NCBI RefSeq assembly: GCF_001457035.1
Contig: NZ_KQ758619.1
Coordinates: forward strand, 62,001 to 126,000
Length of the DNA: 64,000 nt
Source: Fictibacillus enclensis
GTDB lineage: Bacteria > Bacillota > Bacilli > Bacillales > Fictibacillaceae
Direction: 5' to 3'
Under the pieces are notes generated by a model. The model saw only the letters and a list, made by a program, of their open reading frames with translations. It ran no database searches and was not told where the DNA came from. Each line of letters opens with the position of its first letter. Position 1 is the first letter of the stretch. The position numbers and the translations under genes are program-made. This document shows, piece by piece, positions 42,575 through 51,432 of the stretch.

Positions 42575-43248
42575 GTCTTAAATTTAAAGCTTCTTGCAAT
42601 ATAAATAACGGGAGTCGAAGCTGCCGATACAATAAATTTAAGTAAATAGGTGGTAATGAAGATTTCAAACCATACATTCCACTCGTACACGCCGGCAAAG
42701 GCGATGGTACAAAATACGAGAGAATCGATCAGCTGGCTCAGCAGCGTGCTTCCGTTGTTCCGGATCCAGAGCTGTCCGTATCCGGGAAAGGCCGCCTTCA
42801 GCATGGAATACAGTCGCACATCAATAAACTGGCTGATCAGATAGGCAGCAAGGCTGGCAGCAGCAAGACGAGGCATCAACCCGAACAGTGTTTCCATCGG
42901 CGTTTGAGCAATATCGCTCTGTGCCGGTTCAAAAAACAAGGTCATCTGCATGATGATCGTCGTCATGATAAGGGTGAAAAATCCAAACCAAACCGCTTTT
43001 TTGGCTTCTTTCTGACCGTACTTTTCATTCAGCAAGTCGGTAGAAAGGTATATTGTGGAATACATAGTATTACCGAGTGTCATCACCAAACCTAACATTT
43101 CTATCGTTTTGACGACCTGAATGTTGGCCAAAATGGTGGCTGCACCTACCCAGACATATAAACCCTGCTTTCCGAACACTCGGTAACAGGTTAAAAATAA
43201 TATAAAGTTCACGAGGGCGAACAAAATGCCATAGTAAACGTTAAACAC
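42556..43248 (-). CDS. Queuosine precursor transporter (YhhQ/QPT family)
   Basis: 230 residues, about six membrane helices. TLGNTMYSTIYLSTDLLNEKYGQKEAKKAV (in part) and LLSQLIDSLVFCTIAFAG, together with ISQFIDVRLYSMLK, are QPT family motifs. It takes up preQ0/preQ1 or queuine for tRNA modification. Start is GTG 43248, 8 nt after GGAGG. A preQ1-I aptamer whose 3' end reaches that GGAGG confirms the function. Confidence 0.93.
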   Translation of the reverse strand: MFNVYYGILFALVNFILFLTCYRVFGKQGLYVWVGAATILANIQVVKTIEMLGLVMTLGNTMYSTIYLSTDLLNEKYGQKEAKKAVWFGFFTLIMTTIIMQMTLFFEPAQSDIAQTPMETLFGLMPRLAAASLAAYLISQFIDVRLYSMLKAAFPGYGQLWIRNNGSTLLSQLIDSLVFCTIAFAGVYEWNVWFEIFITTYLLKFIVSAASTPVIYIARSFKFKTEKSEA

Positions 43249-43256
43249 ATTAATAA

Positions 43257-43297
43257 CCTCCTAGTTTTGATACAGCGGGAGTTCTCGAACCGCATAG
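43257..43297 (-). ncRNA. PreQ1-I riboswitch
   Basis: On the minus strand: GCGG, TTCGAGAACTC, CCGC, TGTATC, AAAACTAGGAGG. This has the compact preQ1 class I layout: a short P1 stem (GCGG/CCGC), loop beginning TTC.AG, C-rich 3' side, and an A-rich tail AAAACTA that docks into the P1 groove. The tail runs directly into the GGAGG of the transporter gene, so ligand binding would block translation. Confidence 0.85.
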
Positions 43298-43402
43298 TAT
43301 TTAGTTTTTGCACAAGGCTTTATTATAGGAGAAACCAAACAAGAAAGCAATGGTGACGCTGATTTCGACAAATTATTTACCGGGAAATATAATCCTTAAC
43401 AA

Positions 43403-43446
43403 AAAAACACCCTCCCCTCTTGGACAAAAGAAGGAAGGGTGTTTCA
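43403..43446 (-). terminator. Terminator of ald
   Basis: On the minus strand AACACCCTTCC and GGGAGGGTGTT pair around a ~16-nt loop, followed by T7. Confidence 0.85.
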
Positions 43447-43454
43447 ATTATTCA

Positions 43455-44588
43455 TCAGATTGCCTGGAATGCTTTTTCAAGTGCTGATTCTGCAGAAAGA
43501 TATTCGTATCCAAGATCTTTAGCTACTGCTTCATACGTGATATGGCCGCCAGCAACGTTTAGACCCAACTTCAATGCCGGATTTGAAAGAACTGCCTCAT
43601 TCACGCCTTTGTTTGCGATTTGAAGGGCGTAAGGAACAGTCACGTTTGTTAGTGCAATCGTAGAAGTACGGGGCACTGCACCAGGCATGTTGGCCACTGC
43701 ATAGTGAACCACGCCATGCTTCACATACGTTGGGTTATCGTGAGTCGTGATATGGTCGACCGTTTCAAAGATTCCGCCCTGGTCAATCGCCACGTCCACG
43801 ATGACAGATCCTGGTTTCATGGACTTGATCATTTCTTCGGTTACAAGCTTAGGCGCTTTTGCTCCCGGAATGAGTACGGCACCGATTACGAGGTCAGACT
43901 CGGCCACTGCATCTGCGATGTTCAGCGGGCTGGACATCAAGGTTTGTACGCTCTTTCCAAAAATATCCTCAAGCTGACGGAGACGGTCAGGGTTCAAGTC
44001 GATGATGGTTACGTCTGCACCAAGTCCTGCCGCTACTTTAGCTGCGTTTGTTCCAACGACACCGCCGCCGATGACGGTAACTTTCCCGCGTTTTACTCCT
44101 GGTACGCCGCCAAGCAAAATTCCTTTTCCACCTTTTGGTTTTTCAAGGAATTGCGCTCCGATTTGAGCGGACATGCGTCCAGCAACTTCACTCATTGGAG
44201 TCAGCAATGGAAGTGTGCGATTGTGTTCCACTGTTTCATAGGCGATGGCTGTCACACCGCTTTCGGTAAGAGCAGCTGCAAGCTCAGGCTCGGCTGCAAG
44301 GTGAAGATAGGTGAAAAGAATCAATCCGGAGCGGAAATACTTGTACTCGGAAGCAAGTGGTTCTTTTACCTTCATGATCATATCGGATTTCGCCCAGACA
44401 TCTGCAGCACTGTCGATCATTGTAGCGCCGGCTGAAGCATAATCTTCGTTCGGAAAGCCGCTTCCTTCACCTGCGTTCGTTTCTACCAATACTTCATGTC
44501 CTGCTTTTATTAATGGCACAACACCCGCAGGCGTCAAAGCTACGCGATTCTCGTTGTTTTTAATCTCGGTAGGTACACCAATAATCAT
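43455..44588 (-). CDS. ald: Alanine dehydrogenase
   Basis: 377 residues. Oxidises L-alanine to pyruvate and ammonia with NAD+, used in alanine utilisation and in sporulation. [50 protein letters not shown], the nucleotide motif [17 protein letters not shown] and AIDQGG..ET are Ald signatures. AAGGAGGATTTACA precedes ATG 44588. Its promoter has a good -10 (TATACT, about 44643-44648) but no -35, as expected for an activator-dependent gene; adeR lies just upstream. Confidence 0.96.
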   Translation of the reverse strand: MIIGVPTEIKNNENRVALTPAGVVPLIKAGHEVLVETNAGEGSGFPNEDYASAGATMIDSAADVWAKSDMIMKVKEPLASEYKYFRSGLILFTYLHLAAEPELAAALTESGVTAIAYETVEHNRTLPLLTPMSEVAGRMSAQIGAQFLEKPKGGKGILLGGVPGVKRGKVTVIGGGVVGTNAAKVAAGLGADVTIIDLNPDRLRQLEDIFGKSVQTLMSSPLNIADAVAESDLVIGAVLIPGAKAPKLVTEEMIKSMKPGSVIVDVAIDQGGIFETVDHITTHDNPTYVKHGVVHYAVANMPGAVPRTSTIALTNVTVPYALQIANKGVNEAVLSNPALKLGLNVAGGHITYEAVAKDLGYEYLSAESALEKAFQAI

Positions 44589-44692
44589 TGTAAATCCTCC
44601 TTGCGCCGTCAAAATGATGGCGTTTTCATTTCTGTGTTTTCAGTATAATCCTTTCTTTTTAAAATTTCTTTGTGGGGAAAAGAAAAAAGAAA

Positions 44693-44726
44693 GAGAAGCA
44701 TTTGTGAAATTTCACAAATGCTTCTC
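44693..44726 (-). terminator. Perfect 34-bp palindrome, terminator of adeR
   Basis: A 17-base arm from 44693 (GAGAAGCATTTGTGAAA) is followed by its exact complement to 44726, with no unpaired centre. On the minus strand it is followed by CTTTCTTTTTTC, so it can terminate adeR, whose stop codon lies inside the stem. Being upstream of ald it might also be a protein-binding site. Confidence 0.75.
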
Positions 44727-45966
44727 AAGAAAAAAGACGCTGTATTTGTAAGTCCAGATAAAGCATCGTTTTCTGGTTCGTATTTTTATAATCAATCTGC
44801 CCAACCTCGGCAATACGTTTCAGCCGGTAGGTCAGGGTATTTAAGTGGATGTGCAGCACCGCTGCGGTCTGATGAGCATTGGAGCCGGCTGAAAGATAGG
44901 TGTCGAGCGTTTGGTACAAATCTGTCTTGTGGAGCCGGTCATATTCCTGCAATTTGGCAAGTGAGGGATTGTGATAGCGGCTCGCCTGCTGCTGTTCATG
45001 GATCACGTCGAGAAATTGATAGATGCCAAGGCTTTCATAGCCAAAAAGGTCTTCTACCCCCTCTGAAAACCGGTCTTTGATCTTGATGACCTGCTGAGCT
45101 TCCTTAAAGCTTTTTTCAGTAAGCTGATAGGCATTGTAGACACCACCAAACCCGGCAGTAATCCCCTTGACACCGAATCGTTCAGCCATCTGCTGGGTAA
45201 AGGAGCGGATAAATTCCTGCAGGATGTCGCGCAGATCCTCTTTTCGTGACGAGGTCACAAGCATGATCATCTGGTTTTCATCTGCTGCTGTCAGCTGTGC
45301 CTTTACGCTTTGGTTTACCGAAGTAATATAGCTTACGTTTTTCCCAAAGGCAGCATCAATTTCCTGAGGGAATTGAAAAATAAGGACAGAGACGGGTGAA
45401 CATGGCATGATTCCAAGATCTCTCAAACTGTCAAGAATCGCTTCTTCACTATTCATATGCCCGGTTAACAGCTTCCAAAAGAACTCTTGAAGGCTCTCCT
45501 GTTTTCTTCTTGAACCTGTATAATGCTGCAGCAGCTGGTTCTTTGCTGATTGTGCCGCCTTCTTTAACAGTTTCAAATCTTCCTCCGCCAAGTGACGGTC
45601 GACTTCAAGCGCCCATATGTAGCCGAGAACTTCCTCGTTTTTGCGTATCGAAACCGCTACACGGTCGCCTAGTCCCACCTTTGAAATGGATGAGACACGA
45701 AGAGGTTCATCGCTGGACTGCAGACGGGGAATTACTCCATCCCTCCAAAGGCTGTTAATGACTTTTTCCGGTACACGTCGACCGATAATGGTGGCAATCC
45801 GTGCGGGGTCTGTGCTGTCTTCATGCGTGCTGTAAGCCAGCAAACGGTGATTGGCATCCTCAATGGTAACCGGGCAGTGAAGAACCTCACTGATAGTATC
45901 TGCCAGGTTCTCCAGACTTCCAAATGTCCCCTTGAACGGATCTTGTGGATGAGAAAAAGAGTTCAT
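44725..45966 (-). CDS. adeR: PucR/CdaR-family regulator, probable activator of ald
   Basis: 413 residues. N-terminal GAF-like part (LADTISEVLHCPVTIEDANHRLLAYS), a central GGDEF-like PucR segment (FGVKGITAGFGGVYNAYQLTEKSFKEAQQV in part) and the C-terminal PucR HTH (TLDTYLSAGSNAHQTAAVLH, LNTLTYRLKRIAEVG). In B. subtilis the PucR-type AdeR, encoded next to ald, activates ald in response to alanine. Same family and position here make the same role likely. Confidence 0.85.
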   Translation of the reverse strand: MNSFSHPQDPFKGTFGSLENLADTISEVLHCPVTIEDANHRLLAYSTHEDSTDPARIATIIGRRVPEKVINSLWRDGVIPRLQSSDEPLRVSSISKVGLGDRVAVSIRKNEEVLGYIWALEVDRHLAEEDLKLLKKAAQSAKNQLLQHYTGSRRKQESLQEFFWKLLTGHMNSEEAILDSLRDLGIMPCSPVSVLIFQFPQEIDAAFGKNVSYITSVNQSVKAQLTAADENQMIMLVTSSRKEDLRDILQEFIRSFTQQMAERFGVKGITAGFGGVYNAYQLTEKSFKEAQQVIKIKDRFSEGVEDLFGYESLGIYQFLDVIHEQQQASRYHNPSLAKLQEYDRLHKTDLYQTLDTYLSAGSNAHQTAAVLHIHLNTLTYRLKRIAEVGQIDYKNTNQKTMLYLDLQIQRLFS

Positions 45967-46135
45967 ACGCTACGCTCCTGTAAAAGTACTGTTATCTCTA
46001 TGATAAAACACCTATTGCTAAAGAAACTAGCTTTTTTATTATTTACCAAAGGATTCACTCCCAACAGCTTCTTCAAAAAAGGAAAAAGCGGGCGTTTTGT
46101 TGAATTCAGGACAGGTAGAGAAAGGGGAAGATCAT

Positions 46136-47842
46136 ATGAAATTTAGTCAGTTTGAGTATAAACGCCCTGATATGAACCAACTTCAACAGGATTTTCAGGA
46201 AAGGCTGAAAAGGTTTGAGTCAGCCCCGTCTTTTGAGGTCCAGGATCAGATATTAACAGAGCTGGTATCGCTGCGTAACCATTTTGAAAGCATGCAAAAT
46301 ATCGTACATATTCGTTACACGAGTAATACAGAAGATGCCTTTTATAAACAAGAACATGATTTTATGGATGAAAATGGCCCGCTTTATCAGGGGATGGTCA
46401 GCGACTTCTTCCGTGCACTCGTTAAGTCGAAATATCGAAAAGAACTGGAAAGCCACTGGGGCAAGCATTTATTCAACCTTGCGGATACAGAATTGAAGAC
46501 GTATTCTCCTGAAGTGCTGGAGGATTTGAAACAGGAGAACCGGTTAAAAAGCCAGTATGTGAAGCTGCTTTCTTCTGCTCAAATCGAGTTTCAGGGAAAG
46601 AAAAGAACACTTGTCCAATTGATGCCGTTCACCCAATCTCCGGACAGAAACATAAGAAAGCAGGCGGTAAGTGCGCATTTCGGCTTTTTTAATGATCACA
46701 GAGAAGAACTCGACAGGATATACGATGACATGGTGAAGCTGCGTACCTCCATCGCCAAAAAGCTCGGGTTTTCAAACTTTGTGGAACTGGCTTATAACCG
46801 GCTGAACCGGACCGATTATAACAAAAATATGGTTAAGGTTTTCCGCGATCAGGTGAAAGAACAAATTGTTCCGTTCTGTAACAATCTGCGTGAGAAACAG
46901 CGGGTACGCATCGGTGTGGATTCGCTGAAATTTTATGATGAATCCTTCAGCTTTCCAGAGGGCAATCCGAAGCCAAAGGGAGATGCGGAGTGGATTGTGG
47001 CTCAGGGGGCAAAGGTATTCAAGGAGCTGTCTCCCGAAACAGATGAGTTCTATACGTTTATGGTGGAAAATGAACTGCTCGACCTGGTCGCGAAGGAAGG
47101 AAAGGCACCAGGTGGGTATTGCACGTATATCAGCGAATATCAATCTCCGTTCATTTTTACAAATTTCAATGGCTCCCAGGGTGATGTGCGGGTATTGATG
47201 CATGAAGCGGGTCACGCCTTTCAGGTTTATACGAGCAGGGGCTACGAGGTGCCGGAATACCAGTTTCCTACGCTCGAGGCCTGTGAGATTCATTCCATGA
47301 GCATGGAGCTGATCACCTATCCGTGGATGGACCGTTTCTTTGGTGAGGATACCGACCGGTTTTTGTATGACCATCTGGCGGCCGCTGTGAAATTTATTCC
47401 TTACGGCGTGGCCGTGGATGAGTTTCAGCATTTTGTGTATGAGAATCCGGACGTTTCGCCGCAGGAGAGGAAACAGGAATGGCGCCGGCTGGAGAAGAAG
47501 TATTTGCCGCACCGGGATCATGACGGTATACCATTCTTGGAAGAAGGCGGATATTGGCAGATGCAGACGCACATCTACAGGACCCCGTTTTATTACATTG
47601 ACTACACGCTGGCACAGGTATGTGCTCTTCAGCTCTGGAAGCGCTCGAGGGAAAATCATAAAGCTGCCTGGCAGGATTACCTGGAGCTTTGTGAACAGGG
47701 TGGCAGCCTGCCGTTTACCGAGCTCGTCAATATCGCTGGGCTAATGTCTCCGTTTGAAGAAGGCTGTGTTGAATCGGTCATGAGTGAAGTGAGAAAATGG
47801 GAAGCACAGATCGATGACAAAACGTTTTTGCAAAAAACATAG
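46136..47842 (+). CDS. M3-family oligoendopeptidase (PepF-like)
   Basis: 568 residues. Zinc protease motif MHEAGHAFQVY with downstream glutamate in EACEIHSMSMELI, plus APGGYCTYISEYQSPFIFTNFNGSQGD (in part), all as in oligoendopeptidase F. Cytoplasmic cleavage of short peptides. Start at ATG 46136, 8 nt after AGGGG; the open frame extends 39 nt upstream without another site. Confidence 0.92.
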   Translation: MKFSQFEYKRPDMNQLQQDFQERLKRFESAPSFEVQDQILTELVSLRNHFESMQNIVHIRYTSNTEDAFYKQEHDFMDENGPLYQGMVSDFFRALVKSKYRKELESHWGKHLFNLADTELKTYSPEVLEDLKQENRLKSQYVKLLSSAQIEFQGKKRTLVQLMPFTQSPDRNIRKQAVSAHFGFFNDHREELDRIYDDMVKLRTSIAKKLGFSNFVELAYNRLNRTDYNKNMVKVFRDQVKEQIVPFCNNLREKQRVRIGVDSLKFYDESFSFPEGNPKPKGDAEWIVAQGAKVFKELSPETDEFYTFMVENELLDLVAKEGKAPGGYCTYISEYQSPFIFTNFNGSQGDVRVLMHEAGHAFQVYTSRGYEVPEYQFPTLEACEIHSMSMELITYPWMDRFFGEDTDRFLYDHLAAAVKFIPYGVAVDEFQHFVYENPDVSPQERKQEWRRLEKKYLPHRDHDGIPFLEEGGYWQMQTHIYRTPFYYIDYTLAQVCALQLWKRSRENHKAAWQDYLELCEQGGSLPFTELVNIAGLMSPFEEGCVESVMSEVRKWEAQIDDKTFLQKT

Positions 47843-47850
47843 TGATAGAG

Positions 47851-47893
47851 AACACCCCCCCCCCCGGCCTTTTTGAAGCCGGGGGTGTTTTAT
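47851..47893 (+). terminator. Terminator of the oligoendopeptidase gene, with C11 tract
   Basis: AACAC followed by eleven C and GG pairs with CCGGGGGTGTTTT. The C11 run (47855-47865) can slip. Confidence 0.85.
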
Positions 47894-48048
47894 GAAAGGG
47901 CTTAGGATTGACATCCATCACAGTGAAATTTGTAGTTTTTTTGACAGATGGTCCAAACCCCCTGTTTCAAGGGGGAGTTAGCTTGGGGTTTATTGTCTAC
48001 AATGGTAGAATAAGAAGCGACAGTAGATGATTTGAGGAGGACCAAGCT

Positions 48049-48594
48049 ATGAGCGACCATTCGAATTCTGAAGTGAAACAGAGAAACTATACGCCTCTTG
48101 TGATCGGGCTTTCAATAGCGATTAACGTTCTTGTTGTTATTTTATTTTTCCTGCCGGCCTACAACGGCCACGTGGCATTTGATGTTCATTTACTGCCGCG
48201 CCTGAATGCGATTTTTAACAGCTTTACTTTTGTGTTCTTGCTTGCAGCATTGTTTTTTATCTTAAGAAAGAACATTACGATGCACAAGCGGTTTATTTAC
48301 GCAGCGTTTACGACCACTTTTTTATTTTTACTCTCGTATGTGACGTATCATTATTTGTCAGAGTCCACAAGCTACGGTGGAGAAGGGCCATTACGGTACA
48401 TTTACTTCTTTATTCTGATCACTCACATTATCCTTGCTGCATTGATTGTCCCGCTTGCCTTGTTTACACTCGCCCGCGGACTGAATATGCAGGTGGCCAA
48501 GCATAAGAAAATCGCCAGATGGACCATGCCGCTTTGGCTGTATGTCAGCTTAACCGGTGTTATTGTTTATTTGATGATCTCCCCGTATTATTAA
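48049..48594 (+). CDS. ctaM: CtaM (DUF420), haem-copper oxidase maturation factor
   Basis: 181 residues, four to five membrane helices. IAINVLVVILFFLPAYNG, LPRLNAIFNSFTFVFLLAALFF, HKRFIYAAFTTTFLFLLSYVTYH and HIILAALIVPLALFTLARG are DUF420/YozB motifs with conserved histidines. CtaM is needed for function of aa3-type oxidases in Staphylococcus and Bacillus, so it serves the qoxABCD product at 20-24 kb. GAGGAGGACCAAGCT precedes the ATG; TTGGGG-N17-TAGAAT at about 47984-48012 is a possible promoter. Confidence 0.88.
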   Translation: MSDHSNSEVKQRNYTPLVIGLSIAINVLVVILFFLPAYNGHVAFDVHLLPRLNAIFNSFTFVFLLAALFFILRKNITMHKRFIYAAFTTTFLFLLSYVTYHYLSESTSYGGEGPLRYIYFFILITHIILAALIVPLALFTLARGLNMQVAKHKKIARWTMPLWLYVSLTGVIVYLMISPYY

Positions 48595-48626
48595 GAAGCA
48601 GGAAACGTTCCTGCTTCTTTTTTACA
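48592..48626 (+). terminator. Terminator of ctaM
   Basis: AAGAAGCAGGAA and TTCCTGCTTCTT pair around ACG, followed by T tract. Confidence 0.92.
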
Positions 48627-48698
48627 TAAAAAGAACCGAATAGCTTTGAGGCAAACGGGTAGTAATAAGAATGAATCCGAAACAAGGAGGAATACGAT

Positions 48699-48938
48699 AT
48701 GAGCAATCAGCAAAAACTGGAAGATGCGATACTGTATATCAAGGACAGTACGACTTACAGCGAGGACAACATCCGCCTCGTATTGAAAGAGGAAGGTCAT
48801 TATTTTGAATTGCAGAATGCAGATGTCGACATGGATGAGCTTGTTGATTATCTGACCAGAAAGACTAACCTCACTGAGCTGGAAGTGAACGATATTTTGG
48901 AAAAAGAACTTGAATATTTCGAGGAAACCGAAGAGTAA
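48699..48938 (+). CDS. Small acidic protein of unknown function
   Basis: 79 residues, about one third acidic, all-helical by appearance: KLEDAILYIKDSTTYSEDNI, then VDMDELVDYLTRKTNLTELE and VNDILEKELEYFEETEE. No family recognised. Strong AAGGAGGAATACGAT before the ATG and a terminator after the stop show a genuine single gene. Confidence 0.75.
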   Translation: MSNQQKLEDAILYIKDSTTYSEDNIRLVLKEEGHYFELQNADVDMDELVDYLTRKTNLTELEVNDILEKELEYFEETEE

Positions 48939-48945
48939 AACCATA

Positions 48946-48984
48946 ACAGCCCGGCAGGCGAACCTGTCCGGGCTGCTTTTTTAT
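48946..48984 (+). terminator. Terminator after small acidic protein gene
   Basis: AGCCCGG-CAGG and CCTG-TCCGGGCT pair around CGAA, followed by GCT6. Confidence 0.88.
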
Positions 48985-48990
48985 GAAATA

Positions 48991-49611
48991 TCAATAAGCT
49001 ATGCCAACACGGGAATGAAGAAATTCTTCAGAAGATAGCTGCTTATAAGCGAATTGAGCTGTATCTCCTGTGCTGATCTGCTTTCCTTCTAGAGGCAAAA
49101 AATCCTTTTCTGTCCGGTAACGGCCGGTTGGCGGCCCGTCTGGCAAATACGTGGGACAAACGATGGTCCAATCCAGGGACGACTCCTTGATGGCAAGGTA
49201 CGCATCATGATGCTCGCGGGCGGCACGGGTCAATTTCCGTTTGGACTCACTGGATTGATAGCGAAGCAAACCAGGATCCGTACGGCTGTTCAGAATCCCT
49301 GCTGTACCAATTGTCAGCAGGCGCTTGATGCAGCGGTCTTGCATCGCCTTGATCACCAATGGAACAGCTTCCGTAAGAACGGTCCCGCCATCGGAACTGA
49401 GCGTGCTGACTACGGCGTCACATCCCTCGATGGCCTGTTCGATGTCTTCTTTCACGGTTGCATCTCCCCTGTACACTTGAAACGCGTTCATACCGGACGG
49501 AAGTTTTTCCGGGGTTCTCGCCAGAACATTCACCTGATGTCCATCCTTGGCGGCAAGGCGGGCGATTTCGTTTCCGACACGGCCGGTCGCCCCAAGTAAT
49601 AATAATTTCAA
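48991..49611 (-). CDS. NAD(P)-binding atypical SDR (YwnB-like)
   Basis: 206 residues. KLLLLGATGRVGNEIARLA is the NAD(P)-binding loop; YRGDATVKEDIEQAIEGCDAVVSTL and LLTIGTAGI follow. Similar to NmrA-like/flavin-reductase-type proteins such as YwnB. Substrate unknown. Start is TTG 49611, after GGGGGAG; no ATG is available in the conserved N-terminus. Divergent from the next gene with ~127 bp between. Confidence 0.85.
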   Translation of the reverse strand: MKLLLLGATGRVGNEIARLAAKDGHQVNVLARTPEKLPSGMNAFQVYRGDATVKEDIEQAIEGCDAVVSTLSSDGGTVLTEAVPLVIKAMQDRCIKRLLTIGTAGILNSRTDPGLLRYQSSESKRKLTRAAREHHDAYLAIKESSLDWTIVCPTYLPDGPPTGRYRTEKDFLPLEGKQISTGDTAQFAYKQLSSEEFLHSRVGIAY

Positions 49612-49738
49612 TGCGTTCTCCCCCTGTTTTGTTCTCTACCATTAACCATACTTGATGTGAGCTTTGTTTAGCAAAAGATTAGTATGTTATCTGTATATTC
49701 TCTATAATGAAACCAAGATAATAGAAGGAGGATGAAGC

Positions 49739-50611
49739 ATGAGCGAGAAAAAGACAGTTGGTTTTGTGGGAACAGGCGTCATGGGGAAAAGCATGGCCGC
49801 CCATCTGCTAAAGGCAGGACATCCGGTACATATTTATACGAGAACAAAGGAAAAAGCGGAAGACTTGATCAAGCAGGGGGCACAGTGGAAGGAGACGGTT
49901 GCGGAAGTTGCGCAAACCTCTCAGGTTGTCATTTCCATGGTAGGCTATCCTTCGGATGTGGAAGAGGTGTATTTTGGGGAAAAGGGCATTCTCGAAAACG
50001 CTGAAGAAGGCACCTATTTGATTGACATGACGACCTCCAGCCCCTTGCTTGCACAGAAAATCGATGCCCGTGCGAAGGAATTAAACCTACATGCGCTGGA
50101 TGCCCCGGTATCAGGTGGGGATGTAGGAGCCCGGGAAGCAAGGCTTTCCATCATGGTCGGAGGAGAAAAGGAAGATTTTGAAGCGGTTCTTCCTGTTTTT
50201 GAGTTAATGGGGCAAAATATCGTTTATCAGGGAAAAGCGGGTGCGGGCCAGCATACAAAAATGTGCAACCAAATCGCCATCGCATCGGGCATGATTGGTG
50301 TTTGCGAAGCTGTCATTTACGCCGAAAAAGCCGGTTTGGATCCAAACACAGTATTGAAAAGCATTGAATCTGGAGCAGCAGGAAGCTGGTCACTTTCCAA
50401 TTTGGCCCCGCGGATCATCAAAGGAAACTTTGAACCTGGATTTTACGTGAAACATTTTATTAAAGATATGAAGATTGCGCTCGAATCAGCAGGTGAGATG
50501 GGGATTTTGACACCCGGATTGCAGCTGGCCAAGGATTTGTACGAGGAGCTGGCCGAAATGGGCGAAGAGAACAGCGGCACTCATGCCCTGTATAAACGCT
50601 TAAAGGCCTGA
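49739..50611 (+). CDS. NAD(P)-dependent beta-hydroxyacid dehydrogenase (YkwC-like)
   Basis: 290 residues. VGFVGTGVMGKSMAAHLLKAGHPV (nucleotide binding), LDAPVSGGDVGAREARLSIMVGG (substrate binding) and catalytic Lys in GAGQHTKMCNQIA are the signatures of 3-hydroxyisobutyrate dehydrogenase/tartronate semialdehyde reductase. Closest in memory to YkwC of B. subtilis. AGAAGGAGGATGAAGC precedes ATG; a TATAAT at about 49702-49707 is the likely -10. Confidence 0.92.
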   Translation: MSEKKTVGFVGTGVMGKSMAAHLLKAGHPVHIYTRTKEKAEDLIKQGAQWKETVAEVAQTSQVVISMVGYPSDVEEVYFGEKGILENAEEGTYLIDMTTSSPLLAQKIDARAKELNLHALDAPVSGGDVGAREARLSIMVGGEKEDFEAVLPVFELMGQNIVYQGKAGAGQHTKMCNQIAIASGMIGVCEAVIYAEKAGLDPNTVLKSIESGAAGSWSLSNLAPRIIKGNFEPGFYVKHFIKDMKIALESAGEMGILTPGLQLAKDLYEELAEMGEENSGTHALYKRLKA

Positions 50612-50636
50612 ATGGTAAACAGAAGGAGGTGATCGT

Positions 50637-51014
50637 ATGCAGCGTCTTATCTATGAAAGTGCATGGGACAAGACCATCGCAGCACAAGATCGGAAAATGA
50701 TCGAGGAAATCTTTAATGAGACGTTAGAGGAGAACGGACTAAACGTTACGTTCCCGCTCATACGCTCCGCATTGAACCATAAAGGAGATCTTCTCGTTAC
50801 GTGCCTCATTCATAACTTTGGCAGCGAACCGTTCTTCATCGAAGATACAGAGCTAACGTATAAGGAAGACGGTGCGTTGATCGCGGAAATGGCATTTACC
50901 ACTCCGCAGGTTCAACTGCCTCCCCAAACCAGCATGCCCTGGACCTTTATATTTCCTAAAGCCTTGATTCATAAGGAACCTGCTCATACTGGCGGCAAGC
51001 TGGATTTTAAATAG
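50637..51014 (+). CDS. SLAP-domain protein
   Basis: 125 residues, no signal peptide. The core from VTFPLIRSALNHKGDLLVTCLIHN to SMPWTFIFPKALIHK is the SLAP domain found in surface-associated and cytoplasmic proteins of Bacillaceae; function unknown. AGAAGGAGGTGATCGT before ATG; 25 nt after the dehydrogenase, so probably the same transcript. Confidence 0.78.
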   Translation: MQRLIYESAWDKTIAAQDRKMIEEIFNETLEENGLNVTFPLIRSALNHKGDLLVTCLIHNFGSEPFFIEDTELTYKEDGALIAEMAFTTPQVQLPPQTSMPWTFIFPKALIHKEPAHTGGKLDFK

Positions 51015-51068
51015 AAAAGGGGATGCCTGAAAGTCAAAAATTGACCTACAGGGATCCCCTTTTTGCGT
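51012..51068 (+). terminator. Terminator after SLAP gene
   Basis: AAAAGGGGAT-CCTG and CAGGGATCCCCTTTT form a long stem with an inner GTCAA/TTGAC hairpin, followed by T tract. Confidence 0.85.
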
Positions 51069-51109
51069 AAAAAAGCTTAGTGGAAGGTGCGAGATCCTCG
51101 AAAATGAAC

Positions 51110-51425
51110 ACCGCATTTTCTTCGTGCGATGTATCGCTGCCGAAGCCTTCCTTGTCCTGCGGGACTAGCGTGACAGGTGAGACTAAGGAGGTGCTAGCAC
51201 CGGTACCGCAGGCGCTTGCGCCAGAAGGTAGGCGTTCACGCCGGTAAGGTAGGCGTTCACGCCGGTAAGGTAGGCGTTCACGCCGGTAAGGTAGGCGTTC
51301 ACGCCGGTAAGGCTCACCGCACGCCCCGCGAAATTAGGCGCTCGCGCCGGTAAGGTAGGCGTTCACGCCGGTAAAAGCGAGCGGCCTGGAACGAAAATCA
51401 ACGGCTTCCAGACTTCTTAGACAGC
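51110..51425. repeat. Mosaic hairpin element with an expanded 21-bp tandem repeat
   Basis: Nested arms GAAGCC/GGCTTC, GCGGG/CCCGC, GCGTG/CACGC and GGTGAG/CTCACC enclose a tandem array. In the array GGCGTTCACGCC recurs at 51231, 51252, 51273 and 51294 (period 21) and once more at 51358; GGCGCTTGCGCC (51211) and GGCGCTCGCGCC (51337) are related. Each unit is itself a 4-bp hairpin with tetraloop. The right end (AAAAGCGAGC..CCTGGAACG) is shared with the remnant at 13655-13700. No gene is present in 51069-51432. Confidence 0.8.
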
Positions 51426-51432
51426 CCGATTT

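Noticed and set aside
46772-47659. 295-codon ORF on the minus strand
   Set aside because: Antisense to the oligoendopeptidase gene, whose HEAGH motif and ribosome binding site identify the real frame.
51200-51370. CRISPR array
   Set aside because: The 21-bp units follow each other without unique spacers and no cas genes are near.
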